A stretch of DNA of 64,000 bases from Corbicula japonica (GCA_038501625.1 JAZAYU010000005.1:14777996-14841995); one strand, 5' to 3'; positions 1 to 17,484 are shown, counted from the stretch's first letter. Numbers and translations: made by a program. Notes: generated by a model from the sequence alone, not told the origin.

Positions 1-1710
1 ACATTCCGTTTTAATCATGGCGATCACATACAAAATGTGTGATAAACTACACAGCAATATGACAAACCGACCCAATGTTCACCAATTTACACGTAATAGT
101 GTTAATATGGTCTGTAAGTCTGAGAGATGAGTTTTCGGAAACCGAAACTCACAGCGTCATGTCTCATGATGATGGTCATTACGAAACTGAAAGTCAAGTT
201 TTGACATTGGACATAAATTATTGTTTCTCTAAACGTGACACTTCTAAAAACAAGACAAACGTGACAAAGAAGAAAATATATAAATGATGTCTCGTAAGTA
301 CTCACGAAGATGAATGGTTCCACTTCAATTTCTCCCCGATTATGGTATGTGGAATGTACTAAAATGATCCCGGATTGTTGATAGGACTAAGCGTCAGTAC
401 AAAAATATATTCGCGCACCGTATGACGAAACCGGTGCCTAATGATAATTTGTACCGTGTAAAAGGTCCCACGTGTCAAACGACACCGGCAGCATGTAAAC
501 AAACGTCACATAGTTTTATATAACAATAAAATGTAAGCATTTTAAACCAAAATTATGTATTGATTAGTTTTGATTGTATATAATCTATCCGAACGATCAG
601 TACCGAAAATTACATGACTAAATTAGCCTTAAGTAAGACTTCTTCATATTTCAATCTTCAACAAAATCATTCTTCACATTTCTTTTGCACTCGGCACCAA
701 CATATTTCACGTATTTCATATATACATCACTGTCATTTGTCGACTTGGCACATTTTGTTACCTGCTTAGATTCTGCTCAAATAAAAGCCTAAACCTCTCA
801 TTTCACATAAATTTGACAGTTGATTTGAATGTACAAAATGTAATCTAGAGATGGATTTGATTTATCAAGGTGGTCTTAATTTCTGTGCCCAAGCTTATAA
901 AACTGAGCATGGAAACCAATCAGATGCTTGAGATTTGAGACTGGTTTCCAAACTCAGGTTTATAACCTCCAGCTCTGGTGGTTTATTAAATAATTAAGGG
1001 GTTTTACTTTTTGTGGCTAATGTGAGGTTTTATAAGCTCTTCTGAATATGGAACAACTAATTTATGCAGCGGACCACAAAAAAAGTGCCTGCTGCCTAAC
1101 CAATTTCTTGTCAAGTCTTCATCTAACATGGTCAGAACGTTAATGACCATAACAATCAAGTTTGATACCCAGCAAGATAACTGCTGCTCTTTAGTATAGG
1201 CCTATTGAATAACGGGTTGAACAAACTATCAACCAATTGTCTGCTCTCTTACTTGGAAAGAGTTGGATAATCTTCACTTAACAAGTCTATGTCTATAATA
1301 TCTGAGCCAAGTTTGATAATCAGCCAGATTGCACTAGGGTCTCTGGAGTTATTGCCCTTTATTTGCTGATAACTAACCAAATTAGCACTGTCTGTCTTGT
1401 AACTTGACTTCAACAAGTCGTCCAATCATTGGTTAGAATACTGATGGGCGTAACATCTTCTACTAAACCACTCGGATTTTTGTCATTTCAGAGTTATTAC
1501 CCTTTAATTGCAGATGTTGGACTTAATCAGCACTGTTCTCTCTCTTAATAGAATGTCTTAGCCAAGTACATACTGAAATAGGTCTAGTTTTTGTGTATAT
1601 TTACTGTCTTGAGTGCATCTAGATCAAAATTCATCACACCAGGGGAAGAGGGCCCATAACTCATAAAATTGAAGTGAAAATATAATGATTTTGTCTATAA
1701 TATGTTTCAG
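1..1710. other. 5' flank of the zinc-finger gene, no coding gene seen
   Basis: No open frame here has a recognisable domain. The stretch holds a degenerate palindromic repeat at about 886-975. From about 1100 to 1690 there is a sequence that resembles 11640-11900 (shared wording around 'ctgagccaagt' and 'agattgca'), so it is probably an old dispersed repeat. A CACGTG E-box lies near 470. A poly-pyrimidine tract ending in TTTCAG at 1705-1710 could be the 3' splice site of a first non-coding exon lying upstream. Confidence 0.4.
886..975. repeat. palindromic repeat family PAL, shortened copy
   Basis: This copy keeps the outer arms (ttataaaactgagcatgg on the left, ctcaggtttataacct on the right) and the segment agatgcttgagatttgag, but it has lost most of the left inner arm and the centre. 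It belongs to the same family as the near-perfect copies at 10181 and 60757. Confidence 0.7.
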
Positions 1711-1745
1711 ATGGTATGTTGAGTCTGATTGAAGCTATGTGAAAG
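1711..1745 (+). promoter_or_regulatory. short upstream ORFs before the zinc-finger start
   Basis: If the exon begins after TTTCAG at 1710, the 35-nt leader contains ATG GTA TGT TGA at 1711-1722 and then a bare start-stop ATGTGA at 1737-1742. The latter is in frame with, and three bases from, the true ATG at 1746. Minimal start-stop upstream ORFs are known to hold back ribosomes. That this leader is really transcribed is inference. Confidence 0.35.
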
Positions 1746-7539
<5,794 letters not shown>

Positions 7540-7562
7540 ACCTTGATTTGTCTAGGAGTTTG

Positions 7563-7712
7563 AATTAACCTTCACTTTTTGATTTATTAGGTTATTTCTG
7601 ACCAAAAAGCCAACAGTGCAGATCCTGATCAGACAGCAAATATTTGCCTGCTGATCTGGATCAATACTGGTCGCACATACCATAAGATGCCTCTATATTG
7701 AATAAAGTGTGA
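7563..7712. repeat. partial TTAA-type element (family TTAA-A)
   Basis: This is the right half of the family: aggttatttctgaccaaaa, then gtgcagatcctgatcagac, then gatctggatcaatactggtc. The left end is lost. Confidence 0.65.
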
Positions 7713-8403
7713 AGCTGAGTGTTGAATATTGAACACAAAATGTGCCATATGCTAGGATAAATCTGTGTTGTTATTACTCAGTTCTAATTACATGTATTTC
7801 TAAGTCATATTGTTGGGTAATAAATTTAGAGCATAAATTGGATGTCCCTTTTGCTGGAGACAGGTTTTTGTTGATTGTATTGTTACAAGAAAATATTATG
7901 TTTATTACTTGTTTAATCAATGTTGTTAGAGTACAGGTATTTAAAAGATACTGTTTTTGCAGTGGTCAATTTTGTCACAAAACTGAATGATTCTTTGCTG
8001 CAGACTGGCATTTTCTAATGATTGTATTGCTTACCCTCTGTTCCATGGATTCTACGCCATCAGATCTGGATCTACACTGTTAGCTTCTTGGTCAGAAATA
8101 ACGTAGTGAATCTAAAAGTGAACATTTTAGATCCTGATCATCTGGATCTACATGCTCTATCCTTGGGATTAAAGTTTTATTGATGGAGTAGAGTTTAAAA
8201 TAATATCTGTTGAATGTTTATAATTTCGCATTAAGTTTGAACGGGTATATATGAAGTTATGTTATTGAGGGATGGTTCAGAGTTAAGCTATTGTCTACAT
8301 GCCTGTAAACTGAGACCATGGCTGTACATTGCTAAAAGGATCCTTCCTGATCACTCTTTCACTAGCTATTATTTGTGTGTTAAATAACACCTATTGTTAA
8401 CTC

Positions 8404-8532
8404 ACAATCAATCAGTCAGTCAATCAATCAATTAATCAGTCAATCGGTCAATAATCAAACTTTCATTTAAACAATCAATCATCCTATCACAAAACACATC
8501 AATCAGTTACATGTTATATAACACACTAACTG

Positions 8533-8625
<93 letters not shown>

Positions 8626-8627
8626 TG
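8404..8627. repeat. AATC-type and (CT)n microsatellites
   Basis: Bases 8404-8455 are an imperfect tetranucleotide (caat/cagt) repeat. Bases 8538-8627 are an almost pure CT run of about 45 units. Confidence 0.95.
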
Positions 8628-8893
8628 TTGGTATATAAATTCCATGTTATATAAATTTCATGTTAATCATTTATGTGAGGTCACGAGGAAAAGGGTATTA
8701 TTTTGACATGTTCCTATCTGCTTGTTGGATAATATTTATCCTGCATTTTGTCTTTCATAGAGAAACAATCAAATTTTCTTCATTCAATAAATGTCAGTTA
8801 TATGTATTTTATCTGTAACTTTTAAAAAAAATTATATATTTGCTTGCATTTTTCCCTGTTTCAAAGCAATTTAGTTATCTAGTGGCATTGCAG

Positions 8894-9126
8894 TTAACCC
8901 TTTCCTGTATAGATACACCTTTTTGCTAGGGCAAACAGTTTAGATCCAGATCAGCCGGCACATCTGTGCCATCTGATCAGGATCTAAACTGTTCGCTTTT
9001 TTATTCGTTAGGTTATTTCTGACCAAAATGCGACCAGTGCAGATCCTGATCAGACGGCAAGGATGTGATCTGGACGACCCTGGTCGCATAAGCGTAAAAA
9101 TGCTTATATATCAAGGAAGTGGTTAA
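8894..9126. mobile_element. piggyBac-like MITE, family TTAA-A
   Basis: TTAA stands on both sides (8894-8897 and 9123-9126). The left end starts ccctttcc; the right end has decayed to aagtgg. The interior carries divergent GATCC/TGATCA palindromic blocks and the shared core ggttatttctgaccaaaatg. Confidence 0.7.
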
Positions 9127-9184
9127 AACAAATTTTTCTATGTTACTGCAATTTTTTAAAGTGTTGTAAGTCAGTAGATACAGG

Positions 9185-9487
9185 GAATCATAAAACTCAG
9201 ATTGAAGACTACTCTCAAATCAAGTATCTGATTGGCTAAAATGGATATTTTTCTCCATTTCAGCCAATCATATGCTGGAAATATGATTTTGGTATCCCGT
9301 TATAGTTTCATAATTTTGAAGCCTGATCTAGTTTTTACTGGTTTTAAATTTATGATATTTATTAATACTGGTACATGTAGGAAAATATGTACGACACACA
9401 GTGGTGTTAGCCCTACAATGAAGTTACCCTTGCCTTATAGAAACATGAAATGCTTGAGATATGAGACTGGTCTCTAATCTTAGTTTT
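9185..9487. repeat. PAL palindrome broken by two insertions
   Basis: The left arm and centre lie at 9185-9275 and the right arm at about 9447-9487, separated by about 170 bp of unrelated DNA. The last bases of the right arm (tatgatcttgggccc) reappear at 10075-10090, beyond the Helitron-like element at 9488-10074. That element therefore landed inside this palindrome. Confidence 0.75.
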
Positions 9488-10074
9488 TGTGTCGCCCTTT
9501 CAAAGAAATGGCGATACATAGGGATCGCTTTGTCCGTTGGTCTGTCCGTCGGTCGGTCTGTCCTTCCGTCCATCAGGAAAACTTAACGTTGGCTATAACT
9601 TTGCCATTTCTTAATATTTCTTTATCAAACTTGCAAATTATATTGCTTATGACAACACGCTCATGATAATGCCTAATTCTTTGATGGAGTCCGTCCGTCC
9701 GTCCTTCGGTCCATCAGGAAAACTTAACGTTGGCTATAACTTTGCCATTTCTTAATATTTCTTTATCAAACTTTCAAATTATATTGCTTATGACAACACG
9801 CTCGAGATGATGCCAAATTTTCAAGGTCAATATCACATTTGATGGAGTTATGCCCCTTTTTGTTCTTGGATTTTTACACGAAAACTTAACATTGGCTATA
9901 ACTTTGTCATTTCTTAATACTTTTACATCAAAAATTAAAAATTATATTGCTTATGAAAACACGCTCATGATGATGCCAAATTCTTCGTGGAGTTATGCCC
10001 CTTTTTGTACTTGCATTTTTATTCCGACATAGCACCAGAGGGCGACACAAGTGTTCAACTGAACACCCATCTAG
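9488..10074. mobile_element. Helitron-like non-autonomous element (HINE-type)
   Basis: Subterminal inverted repeats tgtgtcgccc and gggcgacaca (9488-9497, 10040-10049) enclose about three tandem units of about 165 bp. After the right repeat comes a hairpin, gtgttcaactgaacac (10051-10066), and then CTAG at 10071-10074. A 3' hairpin followed by CTRR is the Helitron terminus. The insertion point inside a PAL palindrome fixes both ends. Confidence 0.75.
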
Positions 10075-10180
10075 TATGATCTTGGGCCCAGGTTTATTAA
10101 ATTTAAAGTGCTTACCAAATAAATTTTATCAGATATTAGTCTTCTCATTAGTCAGATAATATTTCTTTTTGGAAATCCGT

Positions 10181-10325
10181 GCCCAAGGTTATAAAGCTGA
10201 GCATGGAAACCAGTCTCAAATCTCAAGCATCTGATTGGCTGAAATGGCGACTGGTCGCCATTTCAGCCAATCAGATGCTTGAGATTTGAGACTGGTTTCC
10301 ATGCTCAGCTTTATAACCTTCAGGC
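10181..10325. repeat. PAL palindrome, near-perfect copy
   Basis: Bases 10185-10320 read almost identically on both strands: 67-bp arms around a 2-base spacer in ggcgactggtcgcc. Each arm contains gctgattggct-type CCAAT sequence and aaatggcga next to the centre. This is one of the best-preserved copies. Confidence 0.95.
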
Positions 10326-10369
10326 CTGGTCTTGATCTAATAATAGAAGTGTGATTGAGGGTATATGGT

Positions 10370-10614
10370 TTATCCTTTACTCCTTGGATACTATTTCTTT
10401 CACATAGAAAACTGGTGTAGATCCAGATCAGCTATCACATCCTGGCTGTCTGATCAGGATCTGCACAGTTTACTTTTAGATTCATTAGGGTATTTCTGAC
10501 AAGAAATCAAACAGTTTGGATCCAGATCAGATGGCACAGATATGGGGCTTGGCTGGATCTACACTGCTTTCCCATCATGTGAAAGATACGTATCTACAAA
10601 GAAAAGGGTTTTAA
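10370..10614. mobile_element. piggyBac-like MITE, family TTAA-A, diverged
   Basis: The right end is aaagggttttaa. The left end, tatcctttactcc, is a decayed TTAACCCTTT. The interior has the gtagatccagatcag and ctgatcaggatct blocks of the family. Confidence 0.65.
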
Positions 10615-12340
10615 TGTTTGATAAGTTATTATGTGAAAATCTGTGATAATTTAGTTACTATTTATTTGATTAGGCAGGTAATAATTAATTAAGTTATAAT
10701 TTAGTGAATAATGTCATATTGTAGAAATGAAATAAATTAATATAATAATGTGTTTGATGTAAGTTTTTATTCACCTGTAACATGACATATTATAGGAATA
10801 CCTGTGGTGGTTGGGGTCATCTATGAAAGTTGTCTTCTCTCTAACATGAGTATTACACTCACCCAACGTTCTAACTGGTCAAATTTCGTCCATGTTTTTT
10901 CATTTTAAAGACATTGACATAAACATACACAACTGACGACCAAAATGAACTTTGGGCGAGTGCATGTCTTCCCCCACAGAGTAGTTGGGATGACAACTTG
11001 ATGTTGTCCTTTCTATCTGTCTGTTTGTTCGCCTGTGTCAGTGCCAAATTGTTTACGGGCTTATTTATAATACTTGTATGATGTCACTCAAACTGAATTA
11101 TGCATATAATAATACATATTTGAATAATAGGTACCTAGCAAACAGGAGCATATTCTCTGCAATTTCCGTCTAGTTGATTTTTACGTGAGTTGTGGCATTT
11201 GAGGCACAAATTTCGATGGTCCTGGTGTAAAGCCAAAAACATGTAGCAGTTTTGGAATATCGGTTGCATATTGCAAACTATAATCAGAAGGAATCCGATA
11301 GATTTTAATGATGATTCATCAATATCTTGATCATCAGCACTCTACTTCTAAAGGGAGAACATTTGTTTGCATATTCTGCTACACAGTTACATGTATAATA
11401 GTTTGGAAACCTTTCTAGTGCATTTGGAATTAGCTGCGATAGTCTGCCTGTTACTCGGGTCCAAGGGGAAAAACTGCAGAAACACATAAATGCTTAACCT
11501 ATTGAATTATCTCCCTTTCACCTTTCTGAAACGTTTGAATCTGACCGTCATTTCAATTTTGGTGATTTTTTTTTACACCAGTTATGACCATTTCTTCTAC
11601 CCACAGAACTCTTAATACTTATTTGATAATTACCTACAGATCCAAACCATTGACCAAAATAGCTCTGTCTGCTGTAGAACTTGATAACCCTTTGTGCAAT
11701 CTTCACCAGGCTTGGTCGGCATGTTAAAGCCCATACTATCTGAGCCAAGTGTTATAACCATCAAGATTGCATCAGGGACTCCTTGGTTATGGCTCATTTC
11801 GCCAAATTGGCACTGGCTAGTCACCATCTTTAAAAGGATTTCTCCAATAATCACCAAACCTGGTTAGAATGCCAGTGGGTATATTATCTCTGCCCTGTTA
11901 CTGCATTTGCTTTTGAGTTAATAATGAGTTATCTTCAAACTTAATGTTTGAGCAGGGTGTTTATATAAGTACTATTCCAAATACTTTTGAACTTGGTCAT
12001 CTGTGTTAAAAGAAACAAAGTTATTAGAAAACCTCTGTAACGAATTGCACGCCATATGTTTGGGTTGCCACCATACTTAATTACAGCGAGTTTAGCATAC
12101 CTATACCACTTTAAGCTAGCTATTGTGGGCGTCCGGTGACCCGTCAACAATTTACCTTAAAGGAAATCACCTCTGATACCATTGGATTGAAATTAACCAA
12201 ATTTGGCCTGAAGCACTCTGACATTGACCTCAACTTAAGTTATTCAAATCATGACTAAGTGGTCAACTCTTCCCCAGCCACAAGACTTATAAGCAAAATC
12301 TTTTTAAAAACCGGCATACGGAACTGGACTAAAGATTATT

Positions 12341-12420
12341 AAACTGAAATGGAAACCAGTCTCAAATCTCAAGCCAATCAGATGATTCAGATTTGAAACT
12401 GGTTTCCATTTCAGTTTTTA
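12341..12420. repeat. PAL palindrome, internally deleted copy
   Basis: The arms aaactgaaatggaaaccagt and actggtttccatttcagttt face each other around ctcaagccaatcagatgatt; the central box is missing. The Helitron-like element at 12420 begins directly at its right edge. Confidence 0.8.
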
Positions 12421-12498
12421 GCTCGACTATTCGAAGAATATGTCGAGCTATTCTACTCACTAAGGTGTCGGCGTCGCCGTCGCCGTCCCGCTTTGGTT

Positions 12499-13870
12499 AA
12501 AGTTTGCGTGCAACATACCTATATCTTACAAACTACTATAGCTACAGCTTTGAAACTTGGCACACTTGTTCATCATCATGTCCTGAGTGTGTGTGCCAAG
12601 AACCATAACTCTTACTTTCATTTTGATCAAATTATGGCCCTTTTTCGACTTAGAATTTCAGGTTAAAGTTTGCGTGCAAGCTACTGTACAAACACATAAC
12701 TTCAATACTACTTATACTACAGCTTTGAAACTTGGCACACTTGTTCATCATAATGTCCCGAGTGTGTGTGTGCCAAGAACCATAACTCTAACTTTCATTT
12801 TGATCAAATTATGGCCCTTTTTCGACTTAGAATTCTAGGTTAAAGTTTGCGTGCAAGCTACTGTACAAACACATAACTTCCATACTCTTTATACTACAGC
12901 TTTGAAACTTTCATCACTTGGTCATTATCATATCCCGAGTGGATATGCCAAGAACCATTACTCTTACTTCTATTTTTTTCAAATTATGGCCCTTTTTCGA
13001 CTTAGAATTTCAGGCTAAAGTTTGCGTGCAAGCTACTTTACAAACACATAACTTCAATACTACTTATACTACAGCTTTGAAACTTTCAGCACTTGTTCAT
13101 TATCATATCCCGAGTGGATATGCCAAGAACCATAACTCTTACTTCCATTTTGATCAAATTATGGCCCTTTTTCGACTTAGAATTTTAGGTTAAAGTTTGC
13201 GTGCAAGCTAGTTTCTTTAATACTTCTTGTACTATAGCTTTGAAACTTTCAACACTTGTTTACCATCATGACCCCGACTATGTATTCCAAGAACCATAAC
13301 TCTTTCTTTAATTTTTAATCAAATTATAGCCCTTTTTCAACTTAAAATTTCTGGTTAAAGTTTGCATGCAAGCTAGTTACTTTCATTCTTCTTGTACTAT
13401 AGCTTTGAAACTAAAGACACTTGTTCACCATCATGACCCTGACTATGTATGCCAAGAACCATAACTCTTTCTTTGATTTTTATCAAATTATTGCCCTTTT
13501 TCACTTAGAATTTAAGGTTAAAGTTTGCGTGCAAGCTAGTTACTTTCATACTTCTTTGTACTACAACTTTGAAATTTGTTCTTTATCATGACCCTGACTA
13601 TGTTTGCCAAGAACCATAACTCTTTCTTTGATTTTTATCAAATTATTGCGCTTTTTAGAATTAGAAATTAAGGTTAAAGTTTACGTGCAAGATGGTGAAA
13701 CCTCATAACTTTCATTCTATTAAAACCACAACTTTTAAACTTTGTATACGTTTATTTTATCATACATCAGGTTGATGTTCAAAGGCCCATAACTCATCCT
13801 TGCTTTTTTTATTTAATTTTTGCCCTTTTTCACTTTGAAATTAGAATTAAGACTTAGAAATTATGGTTAA
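12499..13870. repeat. tandem core repeat, 156-177 bp units
   Basis: The landmark aaagtttgcgtgc recurs at about 12499, 12665, 12842, 13017, 13192, 13357, 13520 and 13676, with a decayed one at 13869. Each unit also has agctttgaaact, cttgttc, ccaagaaccataactct and atggccctttttc. Units become more diverged toward the right. Confidence 0.95.
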
Positions 13871-13965
13871 AGTTTCAGTGTTAGTGTTTTTCATAGGTAA
13901 TGCTATAGAAAAGGTTTAAAACAGATTTACTTAACATACTTTGGATGAAAGTGTTGAGTGGTTAT

Positions 13966-14940
13966 ACTACACTATACTATACTATACTATACTATACTAT
14001 TCTATACTATACCATACCATACCATACCATACCATACCATACCATACCATACCATACCATACCATACCATACCATACCATACCATACCATACCATACCAC
14101 ACCACACCACACCACACCACACCACACCACACCACACCACACCACACCACAACACAACACAACACAACACAACCACATACCACACCACACCACACCACCC
14201 CCAGCACACCACACCACCCCCAACCACCACCACCACACCACACTACCATCACCCCCACCACCACCACATACCACCACTACAAACAACACCACCACCACAC
14301 CACCACCTCCACAGCACCACATACCACCACCACCACTAACAACAATACCACCACCACCACCAACAACACCATTACCAATAACAACACCACCAACAACAAC
14401 AACACAAACAACAACACCACCAAAAGCAACAACAACAACAACACAAACAACAGAAGCAACAATAACACAAATAACAACAACAACTCTACCAACAACACTG
14501 TCAACAACACCACCAACAACACCCCCACCAACAACAACAACAACAACACTACCACCACCAACAACAACAACAACAAGACAACCAACAATAACTCAAAGAA
14601 CAACAACAACACCACCATCAACACCACCACCAACTATTCCGTAAACAACACCACAAACAAAAAACACCACCACCAACAACACCATCACCAACAACACGAA
14701 CACCACCAACAACAACACCACCACCAACATCAACACCAACAATATTATCAACAACACCAACAACTAACAACACTAACAACAACACCAACATAACAACACT
14801 ACCACCAACAACACCACCACCACCAACAACACCACCACTACCAGCACCAACAACAATACCAACAACAGCAACTACACCAACACCACCAACAACAGCAACC
14901 AGCATACCATACCATACTATACTACACCACACCTCACCAC
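13966..14940. repeat. graded pentanucleotide to triplet satellite
   Basis: The run opens as ACTAT units, becomes ACCAT (about 14010-14098), then ACCAC (about 14098-14150) and AACAC (about 14150-14172). It then dissolves into AAC/ACC triplets up to about 14900, where ACCAT/ACTAT briefly returns. Long open frames on both strands here are artefacts of this composition. Confidence 0.97.
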
Positions 14941-15803
14941 ATCACTTTAGGTGGGCAGGGATAGTGGGTTGATGGGTGTGGGATCAGGGGTGTATGGGCT
15001 GGGTTGTGTAAACACTCTTAAAAAACTACAATAATAAATTAAGTGTAATTTATTGATTTCCTAACTTAGATTAAGAAACTTTTGTTCATGTGTGTGTGTT
15101 GGGTGTCATAAACTCCTGAATTACTTCCCAGTTTAAATGAAGCCCAGTTTAAAATGTGCTTAAATATGTCTGACTTCGAATAGTCGAGCTTGCAGTCGTT
15201 TCCGACTGGCTCTTGTTTAATCTTGAGGTTAGTGCTTGGGCGACCCTCTTCCAAAGTTGTTTCATCTGTCATGTTTGATAAAAACATGGACACCGGTGGG
15301 CGCGGTGCTTTTTCCCTCTATGTCTTCTGAGAAACTTAAAAACTTAAAAAAATCGCCTTGTGAAGATCCATTACCAAATTTGTGCAGAGAAAAAAACTTG
15401 GACATCAGGCATGTTTTTCCTAAATTTCTAATCGGAAAAGTGAAAAAAAATGAATTAAGCCAAACGACTTTGATTTTAATATTTTATACTCTACATTTTT
15501 TTCATTGAATTGAAAAGAACAATGTGTTATTAACTGAATGCACAACACTTTAAACCTTTGTTTCTTAAAGCGGGGTCCGAATATTTGAACTCTAATTTAT
15601 ATAAAAAAAAGATCTAACTGTACCCGACGAACTCCAATTACCCGGTATGGTGTTTTAGATGTGTTTTTTTTTCTTATTTTACTTTCAACATTCTCTACGT
15701 CATAATAATCTTCCTTCCTACATTTAACAAGTTATAATGACTTTCGTTTGTCCTTATGACTTACGCTCCCTTCATTGTCCAGCTTTTATCATCATTTCTT
15801 CCT

Positions 15804-15945
15804 GTGCTCAAGATCATAAAACTAAATCTGGAGATCTGGAGATCAGTCTCAAATCTTAAGCATCTGATTGGTTGAAATGGCGACCAGTCGCCATTTCAGC
15901 CAATCAGATGCTTGAGATTTGAGACTGATCTCAAAACTTAGTTTT
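15804..15945. repeat. PAL palindrome flanked by a 20-bp direct repeat
   Basis: This is a 'gatcat' subtype palindrome centred on ggcgaccagtcgcc. The flanks ttttatcatcatttcttcct (15784-15803) and ttttatcatcacttcttcct (15942-15961) agree at 19 of 20 positions. A small internal duplication (ggagatctggagatc) marks the left arm. Confidence 0.85.
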
Positions 15946-16531
15946 ATCATCACTTCTTCCTTTTCAAACTTTCCCTCTACCATCCTTCCTCAAAACTTGT
16001 ATTATATTTAACTTGAGATATTTAATTTTCTCTCTAAAAAACACGATCACACTTTACTTAAGGGTTGTTTTGTTGTTCCGAGAAAGATGTTTTTGTGATA
16101 ACGTGAGCTTGATATTGCTATTTATACATATATAAAATTGTGAGCACACTTCAGTTGTAAATTTCCGCGTTATATTGCTTCAAAGTGTTGCACCTCCTGA
16201 CTAAATGTATTCAGGCCTACCCATTGACTAAGTGTAATATGGAATATACATGTACACTAAGAACACATTTACATATGACATATTATTTTTATTATTCTCT
16301 CATACAATATATCTCATTTAAAAATAAATGTGGCTTTTTTTATTAAAATAATTTTAAATATACTGAATTTGTTAAAAAATCGTTAACTTTGAATTATAAT
16401 ATTGTCTGTAGACTATAAAAGCTCGAAAGATATCTGTTTCTCAATATTATATTGTTCATCATACACTAAAATCATGTATAAGGTTGCGTCCAAATCTGAA
16501 ATAAACATGCATGGAGTGCTCCCATGTCAAC

Positions 16532-16640
16532 ACTGAGGCTATTGTCTCCATTTCGCCAATGAAATGTCGACTTGTCTCCATTTCAGCCAATCAGATGCTT
16601 GAGATTTGGGACTGGTCTCCAGATTTAGCTTTTTTAGATT
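16532..16640. repeat. PAL palindrome, right arm only
   Basis: Right-arm sequence (tttcagccaatcagatgctt, then gactggtctccagatttagc) is preceded by a rearranged centre containing two further tgtctccattt blocks. Confidence 0.6.
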
Positions 16641-16650
16641 TTGGGTTCAG

Positions 16651-16771
16651 TGCCCAATGTTATAAAACTGAGCATGGAAACCAGTCTTAAATCTTATGCA
16701 TCTGATTGGCTGAAATCAGATTCTTGAGATTTGAGACTGGTTTCCAGTCTCAGTTTTATAACCTTCAGCAC
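16651..16771. repeat. PAL palindrome lacking the central box
   Basis: The outer arms ttataaaactgagcatgg and cagttttataacct are kept, but the ggcgac-gtcgcc centre is deleted between gattggctgaaa and tcagattctt. Confidence 0.8.
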
Positions 16772-16907
16772 AGAAGTTGAAATACTATTAGCAGACAACG
16801 GTAATTTGGCAATGTTTACATTGGCGTGTTTACATTGACGTTTCATGAAAACAATGAAATAATATTTTAATCGTTGTTAAATACATAGCGTGAAGCTCCC
16901 AATACTT

Positions 16908-17000
16908 GTCCCATTAGCCGAGTGGTCTAAGTCGCTGTCTTGTAAACACTTTAGAATGCAAAGGTAGAAACGCTGTTATAGGTTGTAGGTTCGAAACATG
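16908..17000 (+). repeat. tRNA-like sequence (pol III A and B boxes)
   Basis: tagccgagtgg (16915-16925) fits an A box and ggttcgaaac (16988-16997) a B box, at tRNA-like spacing for a long-variable-arm or intron-bearing tRNA. No acceptor stem pairs, so a functional tRNA is not supported. A pseudogene or SINE head is more likely. Confidence 0.4.
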
Positions 17001-17149
17001 TTTTTTGGTTTACATCTTTTAAATATTTTCTACACAATAATTATTTCCGCGATAAAATTAACTGAAGCAAAATACATATAATACTTTGAAATGACTGCAG
17101 TAAAACTTAAAACAATATAAATCTAAAATATTTCCTTAAAAGCCGTGTG

Positions 17150-17228
17150 TCAGTGTGGATCGAACCCGTGTCGAAAAAAAGTTAGGCCTATGGCAGCCGG
17201 ACGCGTTAGCCACTGAGCTATCAGGGCG
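17150..17228 (-). repeat. tRNA-like sequence, minus strand
   Basis: On the minus strand, tagctcagtggctaacgc and gggttcgatcc are good A and B boxes about 40 bases apart. The ends do not form an acceptor stem, and the variable region has a run of T. Confidence 0.45.
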
Positions 17229-17484
17229 ATGTGATATAAAAAGGCAAAATAGTACTTTTAACGCGTAAATTTGCCTTAACCCGTGTTTACATTCTATAAA
17301 TAATTGTAAACATCGCCAATTTAGCTTGGTCGACCTATAGTACTGTCCTAATGTTGAGAGTTAGTATCAAAAACATCCAGAAACATCAAATTTCCTATCA
17401 GTGTCTATACAAGTTATAGAGAAAATATACAAAAATATGGTTCCTGCTCTCCATTCAATATACATCAAGTTGATAATGATAGAT

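Larger units (their letters stand above)
7540..12340. other. intergenic stretch, repeats only
   Basis: No coding region is supported between the zinc-finger stop and the repeats at 12.3 kb. The stretch contains several TTAA-A copies, a CT microsatellite, two PAL palindromes and a Helitron-like element, listed separately. The 11540-11950 segment resembles the repeat at 1100-1690. Confidence 0.6.
12420..15215. mobile_element. large Helitron-like element with tandem core and satellite
   Basis: The ends carry a 16-bp inverted repeat, gctcgactattcgaag (12421-12436) and its complement (15174-15189). The left end can also fold on itself. Next comes a tandem core of eight to nine units of about 156-177 bp (12499-13870), then a 1 kb satellite (13966-14940), then a unique right part ending in the hairpin cagtcgtttccgactg and CTTG (15212-15215). 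A tandem core next to a microsatellite, closed by a 3' hairpin, is the layout of the Pearl/HINE elements described in bivalves. That assignment is by architecture only. Confidence 0.75.
15226..17484. other. intergenic stretch with palindromes and tRNA-like sequences
   Basis: No coding exon is recognised. PAL copies and two tRNA-like sequences in this interval are listed separately. The remainder is AT-rich sequence in which I see nothing specific. Confidence 0.5.

Noticed and set aside
12587..13193. ORFs in the 12.6-13.2 kb region
   Set aside because: They lie in the tandem core of the Helitron-like element.
13941..14932. Long open frames on both strands, rich in His/Thr/Asn or Val/Gly/Leu
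   Set aside because: They are translations of the pentanucleotide/triplet satellite; no codon structure, no domains, and all frames are open.
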